From Acidobacteriota bacterium (GTDB lineage Bacteria > Acidobacteriota > Blastocatellia > Pyrinomonadales > Pyrinomonadaceae), in the NCBI GenBank assembly GCA_019639195.1, contig JAHBSI010000002.1:434001-498000 (forward strand): 64,000 bases of DNA, in the 5' to 3' direction. Below are positions 51,603 through 61,300 of this stretch, one piece after another. The notes beneath the pieces are model-generated. The model saw nothing but the letters and a program-made list of their open reading frames with translations. It ran no database searches and was not told the origin of the DNA. Position 1 is the first letter of the stretch. Every line of letters starts with the position of its first letter. A program made the position numbers and the translations under genes.

Positions 51603-54182
51603 ATGCACCGGCGCTTTGGAATATGGCGGACTTCCATATCTGCATCGGCAAGCCGGTCTATACTGGCCGGCTTGCTGCTCTTGGTATGTACCGTTTACAG
51701 CCCAGCTCAAGTGGGTTCGCAGACCTCGTTACAGCAGGCTTTCAATAACGGCAGCTTCGGCGATGTTGTGCGGCTCGCAGAACTGAATATTGCCCACAGT
51801 CGAAAAAAGGGTGCATTTAGCGCCGCATTCGAAGCCGGTCTATTAAAAGCCCGCGCGTTGATACAGCTTGAAAAGTACGATGAGGCAAAGGACGTTCTTA
51901 ATGAACTTTTGTCTTATGCCCAAAAGTCGAAGCGTAACAAGAATCTGGCGTTGGTTTATTTTACGAAAGCGGGACTGTTCCGCCTGCAGCGTGACTTTAA
52001 GACGGCGATCCAGAATGCTAAAAGCGGATTATCCGCGGCACCCGATGACAGTGAAATCAAACTGGAATACAGTCTTGCGATCGGCCGAATACTGTACTCA
52101 TCCGAATTCGATATAGCTGCTATAGTCTGGCTTGAACAGGCGGAGAAACTGTCAGAGGCTCTTCCCGTATCAGCAGCCCGTCTTGATGTCCTCGGCCATC
52201 TAAGCTTTGCCTGGGCCTCAAAGTTCAACTATCAAAAGGCAGTCGAATATGCGGAAAAGCTGGTCAAAGCGAGCGAAAGGTCCGAATTCAAATATAGGCA
52301 TCGTCTTGCACTGTTTGAACTCGCCAATCTGCTAAGCTCGATCGGTCAGGAGCGAAGGGCTCAGGACCTTCTCGAAAAAGGCGTCGTATTATCGATGTCC
52401 GCGAAGAACGACTACCAGAGCAGCCTTTTCCTTTCGACTTTGCTGCTTACGGCTCTGTATAACGGTGATCTCACAAGTGCGCAGAGCCATCTTTCGGCGC
52501 TCTCCCGAGTTGATACAAGTAATCGATTCTTATTTGAATCGACTCTTGGAAAGGCAGTGGTCGCAGGACTCAAAGGACAAAGGAACGTATCCGAAGAGTA
52601 TTTTACAAAGCTCGCATCGCTTAAAAACTATTCCGAGCATATCGTCCCGTACTGGAAGGCAACATTGGCCGAGAAAAGGCAGGACTGGGAAGGGTTGATC
52701 GAACAGGCAAATATCTTGCGAAAAGTAGCCGAGGAAGGTAATTTCCGAGACGACCTGCCAGGCATTCAGCTGGAACTCGCACTAGGTTATCGTGGTCTCG
52801 GAAAATTAGACCAGGCTTTTGAACACGCAAAACTCGCTGCCATGATCATTGAAAGCGATCGTCCGTCCGGCGATGCTCCTTTATCGCTTTCGCTGTTTGA
52901 GACCTATCATTCGGTCTACCGGCTGATGGCCGAGATCGAAGAGAAACGGGATCATGCAACCGCCTCTTTTGAGTTCGCCGATCGCCTAAAGGCGCAAGTG
53001 CTGAAAGACCGTATCGATAACTCCGCACTTCGACCACGGCCGGATATCGGAAGCGCGATTAGGCAAGAAGCGACCGACCTATCTTCCCGATTGATCAGCG
53101 GCGATGATGTCGATACCGAACTTGCGGAATTAGAGAGGTCCGCCACGCTTTCGGTCTTTGAACAACTCGAACCAAAGCTCGATCTTGGTGCTTCGGGCGC
53201 TTTGAGGTTACTCGACGGAGTGTCGCTGGTCTCATATCTATTCACCGCTAAGGGCGAGCTTCTGGCGTATGTTGTCGAAAACGGAAAGGACGTTCGCATA
53301 GTAAAGCTGTCGATGTCGGAACAAGAGGCTGATAGACTGACAACATCCGTCCGCACCGAAATCCGAGATCGGATATTCTTCAAAAGAGACGGGAAAGAGA
53401 TCTATGACCGCCTTATTGCCCCTTTATCGCTGACGGCCACCCATATAATCGTCGTCCCGGATAAATCCCTTTGGAAGATACCGTTTCACGCCCTGAGTTC
53501 GGATGGAGTATCTTATTTGATCGAACAGAGAACGATCAGTTATGCGCCCTCGGTCTCGATGCTTCTGAATGAACTCAAGAGACCTGCTCCGATAAGAAAA
53601 ACTATGCAGGTTTTTGCAAACGATTCGTTCGAGGGTCGCTACCTGACTTACGTCAATCGTGAGGCGGCAAATGTCGCCCGGGTCTTTTCCTCAAGACCTT
53701 TGATCAACGCAACGCGAACGCAATTCCTGAGCACTGCCGGGAGATCCGACCTGCTTCACTTTTCCATGCACGCACAGACCGATGCGGACGAACCGCTTGA
53801 TTCTTTTCTGGCATTTAAAAGTAACGGTCGCGATTCGGGCAAGGTTACAGTGGGAAACCTTTTAAACGTTCAACTCAAAAAGCAGAGCCTTTCCTTTCTT
53901 GCCTCGTGCGAGTCGAACAATGTCCTTAACGGTGAAGGGTTGGTAAGTCTTGCTTGGGCTCTACTGGGTTCCGGAAACTCTTCGGTCATATCATCACAAT
54001 GGGAGGCAAATGACCGATCAACGGAGATCTTTACGGAAAAATTTTATCAACAGTATAAGAAGGGTAAATCGGCGGCGAAAGCATTGCAGGCCGCATCGAT
54101 CGCGATGATCAAAGACAAATCGTCGGAATCGCACGAGCCATACTTTTGGGCCGCTTTCACATTACTTGGCGACTATAGATAA
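51603..54182 (+). CDS. Exported TPR-CHAT caspase-like protease
   Basis: About 859 residues from ATG 51603. In-frame ATGs at 51561 and 51570 lie inside the small peptide gene and are alternatives. An N-terminal hydrophobic segment (SRSILAGLLLLVCTVYSPAQV, residues about 19-38) predicts export. Residues 40-460 are helical TPR-like repeats (FEAGLLKARALIQLEKYDEAKDVLNEL and others). The CHAT domain (about 530-859) has the catalytic pair His 723 in HFSMHAQTD and Cys 769 in LASCESNN, and ends SHEPYFWAAFTLLGDYR, the typical CHAT terminus. CHAT domains are caspase-related cysteine proteases. Here the module appears to work outside the cytoplasm, unlike the well-known cytosolic ones such as the CRISPR-associated Csx29. 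Last gene of the sigma operon. Confidence 0.88.
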   Translation: MHRRFGIWRTSISASASRSILAGLLLLVCTVYSPAQVGSQTSLQQAFNNGSFGDVVRLAELNIAHSRKKGAFSAAFEAGLLKARALIQLEKYDEAKDVLNELLSYAQKSKRNKNLALVYFTKAGLFRLQRDFKTAIQNAKSGLSAAPDDSEIKLEYSLAIGRILYSSEFDIAAIVWLEQAEKLSEALPVSAARLDVLGHLSFAWASKFNYQKAVEYAEKLVKASERSEFKYRHRLALFELANLLSSIGQERRAQDLLEKGVVLSMSAKNDYQSSLFLSTLLLTALYNGDLTSAQSHLSALSRVDTSNRFLFESTLGKAVVAGLKGQRNVSEEYFTKLASLKNYSEHIVPYWKATLAEKRQDWEGLIEQANILRKVAEEGNFRDDLPGIQLELALGYRGLGKLDQAFEHAKLAAMIIESDRPSGDAPLSLSLFETYHSVYRLMAEIEEKRDHATASFEFADRLKAQVLKDRIDNSALRPRPDIGSAIRQEATDLSSRLISGDDVDTELAELERSATLSVFEQLEPKLDLGASGALRLLDGVSLVSYLFTAKGELLAYVVENGKDVRIVKLSMSEQEADRLTTSVRTEIRDRIFFKRDGKEIYDRLIAPLSLTATHIIVVPDKSLWKIPFHALSSDGVSYLIEQRTISYAPSVSMLLNELKRPAPIRKTMQVFANDSFEGRYLTYVNREAANVARVFSSRPLINATRTQFLSTAGRSDLLHFSMHAQTDADEPLDSFLAFKSNGRDSGKVTVGNLLNVQLKKQSLSFLASCESNNVLNGEGLVSLAWALLGSGNSSVISSQWEANDRSTEIFTEKFYQQYKKGKSAAKALQAASIAMIKDKSSESHEPYFWAAFTLLGDYR

Positions 54183-54835
54183 TATCGGGCGCGGATGGAA
54201 AAAGGACAGGAGTAAAACATTCAAAACCGGCATGAGTTCCTTGTGGCGCAATACCAACGAGGATCCACCCATCTATCCTATCTTGACCGTCGATGCTCAA
54301 CTTGATTATCTGGGTCGGTTGGCCTCATAGTTCACAGCAGAGCGAACAAGACAATTCCCGGCAATGCTTTAACAGTGATGTTGATGCAAATCAAGGGGAA
54401 AAGTACTCGATATCGGCAACCCATCGTCCTTGCCAGACGAGACGCAAAGAACTTATGGACTATCCGGATCCAGAGGACTTTTCAAAAGGAAGCGTAACCA
54501 CAAAAAACAAATTTATTACTATTGCGAAACAAATAACCCGAATTGCAGAGCCGCCAATAAGTACAAATATAAAAGCAAAGATTTTAGTTCCTGTGTAAAC
54601 ATAAGACTCGGAATACACAGGCGATGTCCCGAATGTCGTTTCAAAATATTGAACCGCACAATGCGTAGTAGGTTCTTCTCGCCGCATTGGTTTCGCATAA
54701 CAGCAGACTCCTGTCGGGCTCCGTATATGTAGGTTTCGAGGACATTATTCGAGTCATCCTTGATCTTGACCAATTTTCCGCTCACATCATAATTCTTTTA
54801 CAAAATCGTGTTACTAAGTATAGGAACATCTTTCA
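54183..54835. other. Gap with decayed RHS sequence
   Basis: 653 bases between the convergent CHAT gene and the lipoprotein gene. The right-hand part (54460-54785, leftward) is a frameshifted RHS relic listed separately. The left part (54183-54459) shows nothing recognisable; the 101-codon frame at 54293-54598 has no family resemblance. Confidence 0.5.
54460..54785 (-). pseudogene. Frameshifted RHS core remnant
   Basis: One leftward frame begins SGKLVKIKDDSNNVLETYIYGA, nearly identical to AGRLVKVKDDSNNVLETYTYGA in the adjacent 2202-residue RHS protein. The match then continues in another frame as TSPVYSESYVYTGTKIF against TTPVYSKSYVYAGSRLL. At least one frameshift separates them, and the rest of the core is lost. 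It is a degraded orphan cassette downstream of the intact RHS gene and its neighbour, mirroring the intact orphans in the 36-40 kb array. Confidence 0.8.
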
Positions 54836-55396
54836 TTAATCGCGATTTTCATATATGTACCAGTTAGGCGAGATACTCATATAAATCCGGTCCTCTCTTC
54901 TCGCACTTTTGGGAATACTGTCAATACTTTCCACTAACGGCTTCAGATCCGAAGTTGAATGGACGTACCCTTTCTCCCTTTCACTACAATCCGAAAATTT
55001 GCCACAGGAGCGCATCACAAAAAAGGTCAATCTTCCAAACTTTTCGGTGTCGGCTATATCCATTCCTCCCTTGATTCCAAGCCGAGCAAACAGCGTTCTA
55101 TACTCGTCCCAACGTGTCTTCGTGATTCCCCACTCCGATTCTGGGCGCGGCCATGCAAACGATTTCTTGGTTCGAGTGAAAGAATCCGCGACTCGTATTA
55201 CGTCCGATTCAGCATCCCCCATTTTTGCTAGTTCATTGAAACTGTTCTCATTTTTAAGAAAAAAGTCGATCATTTCCTTGTCAGAATATCGTTCTGAAAT
55301 CAGTCCCGAACAGCCTAAAATCGGCAAGACCCAAACCAACAAAATCGAAACTCTAATCAGATGAAAAAGAGACGCGATCAACTTCATACGATTCAC
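54836..55396 (-). CDS. Lipoprotein, candidate immunity partner of the type-44-like RHS toxin
   Basis: 186 residues from the GTG at 55396. This start is favoured because AAGGGGG lies a few bases upstream and the GTG overlaps the RHS stop (GTGA). The signal peptide ends in a lipobox LGCSG with the lipid-acceptor Cys near residue 33, so the protein should be membrane-tethered outside the cytoplasm. The mature part is Asp/Glu-rich with MRSCGKFSDCSE and a C-terminal ISPNWYIYENRD; no family is recognised. Coupling to the RHS gene is the main argument for immunity. A lipoprotein would guard against a toxin entering from outside. Confidence 0.65.
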   Translation of the reverse strand: MNRMKLIASLFHLIRVSILLVWVLPILGCSGLISERYSDKEMIDFFLKNENSFNELAKMGDAESDVIRVADSFTRTKKSFAWPRPESEWGITKTRWDEYRTLFARLGIKGGMDIADTEKFGRLTFFVMRSCGKFSDCSEREKGYVHSTSDLKPLVESIDSIPKSARREDRIYMSISPNWYIYENRD

Positions 55397-58300
55397 TGTT
55401 CCCCCTTGATGCATTTAAAGTAAGCTATGCCCATCATTATCATAGTATTGTCTTTTACTTCATCACCGAATGGCCATTTACCACCCACTCCAGCTCTTGC
55501 AGACAACATTGAAGGGGATTTTTCGCCTTCACCGGTACCATCGGCCTGAACCCAACCAGCCATCCGCTCGAGTACAGCAGAAGAATACCCAGCCGCCGCT
55601 CCTACCGCTCCGTAGTTAAAATTCCCAAAATCTTCGTATTTATCATTCCCATTTCGTTTATAGTCCCATGGGTTACCTGCTGCCACCATTCCATAAAACC
55701 ATTTGTCTACAGCACCATCAATTCCCTTGGCGCCGACGGTAATAGCTTCCGCTGCAGCCGCATCAAGAGGAATTCCTCGAGAGGTTACCTGCTGAGCAGC
55801 AGCTTGCGCCGCCCTATCCAAACGCGATACCGTAGCTTCAGTCGTCGCAATATTCGATCTTACGGAAGCGTCGGGTGGCTTATCCGCAGGAACCATCTTG
55901 TCGCAGTCACCCATTATAACTCCACCTCCGCCGCCATTATCGCCTCCATTGCTCGAACCTCCACCACCGATATCCATCCAGTGAATCACTATATCAAAGC
56001 ATATATGCGGCCCCCCATCCCAGGGCAGACAAACAGTCATAGTAAATGCAATCATGTTCAATCCGCTTGGGTCGATGAAATCCGTCGGCATGTTTTGCGT
56101 GTATGCAAAAAGATTGTTAGATTGAGGATTGCCAACTACTGCTGCATTCATTCCAATTGGATCGACCTGAGTGAATCTACCTTGTCCCGGTGAATGTGTA
56201 CGATTGACGGCGTAATCGAGACCGGTAATGCCGCTTCGGTCATAGGACGTGAACGTCTGATTAGTAAATCCGGTGCTTTCGGCAGAGAGTGCAGTGCCAA
56301 ACGGTAATGTCGATTGCTCGAAATAGGTATTTGCTACAGGGTCTGTTACGAGTTTTGTTCCCATGCGATCAGGATGTTGAAATTCCGTAGCGATCCCCGA
56401 ACCCGTATTTGAATCTGTAGAGAGCAAACGGCTTCCTGCGTAAACGTAACTCTTTGAATACACCGGCGTTGTTGAAGCTGTCGCTTCAACATATTCCTGC
56501 AAAGGATTTGAACCGCCCCAGGCGTAATAGGTTCTACCTGCATTGGTTTCGCATATCAGCCGACTTCGGTCTGCACCGTAGGTATAGGTCTCTAAGACGT
56601 TGTTCGAGTCGTCTTTGACCTTTACAAGACGTCCTGCCGCATCATATTCGAATTTTTGCCAGACGGTCGAAGCATTCTTACCGCGGATCATGTTTCCTGC
56701 ATTGTCGTACTCCCAACCGGAATCGTTTATGCGGTTTGACGCGGTATTGTAGCCAAGTGTCCCTATCCCATCCTTTGGAACGCGTGTCGAACCAGCCATG
56801 CCGCCAGACGCTGTAACCCCGGTTTTATTACCGTAACGATCATACGAATAATTCTGTGTCCAGTCAGCCGTAACACCTGTAATACCAGTCGCAAGACCGC
56901 CTTTGGCCTTGATGAGCCTTCCAAGTGCATCAAATTCATAGACACGATCTTTATTGTGATCGAGGTTATTTGTAACGTGCGTCATCTGACCCGTCTTGCC
57001 GCTTCCCGTTCCTATCGAATTTCCGCGATTGTACGCATAGCTTAGATCGAGTATAGGCGTCGTCATATTAGACGCTTTGTAAACTTTTTGATTCGTCAAC
57101 AGTCCCGTCTGGCCGTCATAAGAATATTGCTCGATGTCGGCGTTCCCCGTTGCTGCTCCAGTCTTTAGCTGCGTAACCTGTCCAAAAGCGTTGTATGCAA
57201 TATCACTAAGTTGTACTTGACTGTCCACGTTCAACTGAGTAAGACGGCTTGTCTGATCGTAACTCGGCGAGACGGTTTTTCGCGGACTGCCCGCGATGCC
57301 GTACTGTGCCGGATATGTAATTTGTGTAAGACGGTTTGCCGTGTCGTAACTGTAACTCGTCTGCATCGGATACGAAGACCTCGATGAAAGCGTCATCGTG
57401 TAATCCGATATGCGGCTCTCGCTGTCGTATGCGTTCTCCTCGACCGCAACACCCGCAGTCGTCACCTTTTTAACGCGCGACTGATCGCCCGAAGTCATGT
57501 ACTCCAGCGAAACCGTCGGCGCGGCAGCTATCGTATATGTCGTGTCCGCCGTCGATGTGTCGTAGCTGATCTCCTGCAACCGGTTAAAAGGATCGGCATT
57601 AACTCCCAGCATATACGAGAAATTCGTCTTCACTCCTCTCGCATCGATCCTCTGCGTGATATTCGAATGGTCGTCGTAGCTGAATGCATCGCTCCAGTTG
57701 GCGCCCGTGCCGCCCGCACCGACATACACACCGGCATCGTTGATCGTCGCGGTCTGCTCGGCCAACTTCTGTCTCGTCATTCGGCCAAGACTGTCGTATT
57801 TGAAACTGCGTGTCTGCACTCCCTGACTTACCCCGGTCAGCTGATCGAGCTGATCGTATGAATAGCTCGTCTTCAAACTTCCGGGATCGAATACGCTGCC
57901 CGTCGCCCCCGAAGTGACCGTCGGCGTCCATGCCTCAAGTTCCGTAATGCGGCTGTAATAGTTCAGCGATCCATTGACCGTAACCCTTATCTTATCGGTA
58001 GTGATATCGGAAAAAGTAAACTTCTTCCATACCTTGTCATTGCCCGTCACGCTCCCGCCGGAAACCGTCGTCCATGCCGAAGCGGATGCGTCCCAATACT
58101 GCACCGTAAAGTTGACTATGCCTTCCTCGGTAAACGTCATAGTCTCGGTAGGTTCCGACGGATTTACGGAATCGTCCTGTACCGTAAACACGTCGATCTC
58201 GTTGATCGTCCTGCTTCCGCTGAAATTTACCTGAAGCCAATCCGGCCACGTATTGTATGTATTGTCGTTCCAGCCTCCTGTGCCCGATCCCCATCCGGCG

Positions 58301-61300
58301 CCTTTGCGGTCGCCGTTGATCGCCGCTGACGCAGGAAAATTGCCGCTCGAATGTGTCGATGAGGCCGTAACTGTCGCACCGTTCGACGCAAGTGCAACAT
58401 TTACCGGCGACGTTGTTGCCGTACCTATCGGGTTAGGCTCCACTACCTCGACCAGTCTGCCAAAATCGTCCGTTCTGGCCCATCTTTCGCGTCCCCACGC
58501 GTCCTGGCTTCTAACAGTCTGGCCTAAAGAGGCAGATGCTGAATCGGGCCTTGATGATTCGTTGTAAAAAGTTTTTGAGGTGCTTCCGTCGGGTGCAGTT
58601 ACCTGCGTCGCTCTCGAAAGGGCGTCATAGGCATATTCCGTCCAATCGGACGGCGAACCCGACGCATCGAACGGCATAGATATCTTCCACTTTCGGCCCA
58701 TTTCATCATATTTGATCTGCGTTGCATTCCAATTGGTTGCCCCGGCAAGATATTTCGACAAAACGGTCTGCCCGCGGCCGTTTACCTGCGTTACAGACCT
58801 GCCGACTATAGTCGTGCCGTCTGCGAGTTTTGATGTCTGATCGACAGCTAGATTCGCATCGTCATAGGTGGTAGTGGATGTCGCTCCTGTGTGAAGCGTG
58901 GTCGTCGTCGGACGTGTTAGCGAATCGTATGTAAATGCAGCGGCAATCCCGTTAAAGTCTGTGGACGAAATGATCACCCCGGTATTGAAATCATAAACAG
59001 CGCTTTCTGTCATCCGCAGCGGCGAACTCGGATTCGAGGAGCCTTTTGTATGAGCAGTCGGATAAGCATATGCATGATGATCGGTTAAGTCGCTGAAGCT
59101 GTCCGAATAATCGAATGACATTTCCTGACAGCAATCGGTCGTCGCCGTCCGCTGATTGCCTGTAATGTCATAGGTAAAATCATGCGATATCGCCCCGGTC
59201 AGCCCTGCCGCATCGGAATAGACAGTGGTTTTTGTTACATTTCCTCTAAAGATCGAGTTTGGGTCATAATTACTTACCGTCAATTCCTCATACTCGAGAC
59301 ATTCCTGCATACAGATATATTCCGTGGGCCATGGCGGCCCATAAACGATCTCGCCTTCATAAGTACAAGCCGGATAATTCCATTGCCAGTTAGTGCACTC
59401 TCCTTGTTCTGTATGGGTGTTCGTCGTAAAAGGATCCGAGGTGTCCTTATGCATTATGACGCCCGGTGTGTTCATAAGCCCCGGACTTCCCGTGCCGTTC
59501 ACGACCGCGTTATTGTCATATTCGTATTCTGTCCGACTCAATCTGGTGCCCGAAGCATTAACCGTCTCTGCGGATTTCAAAAGATTGAAGATATGGCGAT
59601 TTATGTAATGACTGTCGTTCTCATAAGTGTTATTCGTCTGTCTATAAAGCACGGTGCCGTAGCCGTATTCTTTCTGCGTTATCAACTGATTGTATTTACC
59701 TGATGCGTAAGTGAATGTGGTTGCTGTCGTGTGGCCGTTCTCGTCCGTAACCTCAACCTTCGTCGGGCGCGACGATCCGTAATCCCCCGCTCCGAAATAT
59801 GTTTTTGTTGTTGTCAAAGGCGTTGTCGCGGAACCGGATGCATATACTTCACCCTGATAATAATATCCGTTGTAAGAGCCGCTCGCGTAGGATGTTTGCT
59901 TATTCACCGTACCGTCGGGCAGCGTTACGGTTATCACCTGATCCGTTCCGGTACTCACGTTATAATTTGTCTCGACGAGAGACGTATCCATCGACGCCCA
60001 GCTTTCGGTCATTTTGGTATAGGTCGGGGCATCCGTCAGAGTCGAATCGGCACTGAGAGTAAAGTTATATACTTTCTGGTCGGTCATCGTCCCAGAATAG
60101 ATCGTGCCCTGAGTCCCGGATGGAATTCCAGAAAAGCTCATTCCTCTCTGCTGTATGACCTTGGCAAGCATTCCATACGATGAGTACGAATCGGAATCGC
60201 CGAACCAATAACCCGTGTCCGTGCCGGGGTAATATATTGCATCCAGAACCTCGGGTGCGTCGGTTGCCGTATCCGTTGTATAGCCTGTTGCAAAAGCATA
60301 ACTAAGCGAAAGAGTGGAGTAATGAAGCCTTACATACGTTCGGGTGGTTCCGTTATAACCCGGCCCGTCTATGGAGATGAGACGATCGGTGGCTCCCTCA
60401 TAGTTAAATGTAATAACCCGTCCCGCCGTGTCGGTAACGGTACTGATCTGAGGGCCGGCGTTACCGCGATAGGAGATATCTATATAATTGCCTTGAGCAT
60501 CCGTTATTTGGGTCGGAAACACCTGATCATAAGTTGAGGTAGGACTTGAATAAATTATTGTGGTCCCATTAGCCAACGTAGCAGTTCCACTAAAAGACGA
60601 ACCGTAGGTACTTGAAAAATAGCTGCAGGTAAAATCAATAAAGGAACCGTCCGTGGTATGCCCGGAATAATAACTGGAGTAATAGGTGCCTCCGCTGTAA
60701 ACCGTGGATGTCCCGTCATAGGAGCGCCGTGTCCCGTCGGGCGTAACGAGCATGCAGCCGCCTGTGCCCCCCATATACATCATTTTTCCGAATCCCAGAC
60801 TCCAGCCCGGCGCGGGCCAGCCTTTGTCGGAATCGTAGGTCATCTCTGTTCCCGATTTGCTCCATAGACGCGAGTTATATACAAGTGCAAGGCTTACATC
60901 GATTCCTCGGCCCGGAAGCGAAAGAACCGGAGCACTAAAAGTGAAATTTCCGTTCCCGGTACCGGCATCCGGCGCGGCACCGGCAGGACGGCCCGTTGCA
61001 TTTCCAGGATCGTCTGCCGTGTACCAATTCGAGCCGTTCCAACCATCCTCGTCTGCCGGACGCATCAGAGCTAATAACCTTTCCGCATCCTGGTTGACTT
61101 CCCTCTCATCCAGATTCTTGTACACCTTTTCTATACCTTGGGAATTTTCCGCGGACGGTCCGCTTAAATTTTTACTTTCGTTCGAATCCGGATTTTCTTT
61201 TGCTGCCGATGACCGGCCTTGTGTTGTCTGCGGAGGCTCTGGAAACTCCTTTCTAAGCAATTCCTGACGGGCTGCGACTATTGCGCGTTTTCTCCTATCT

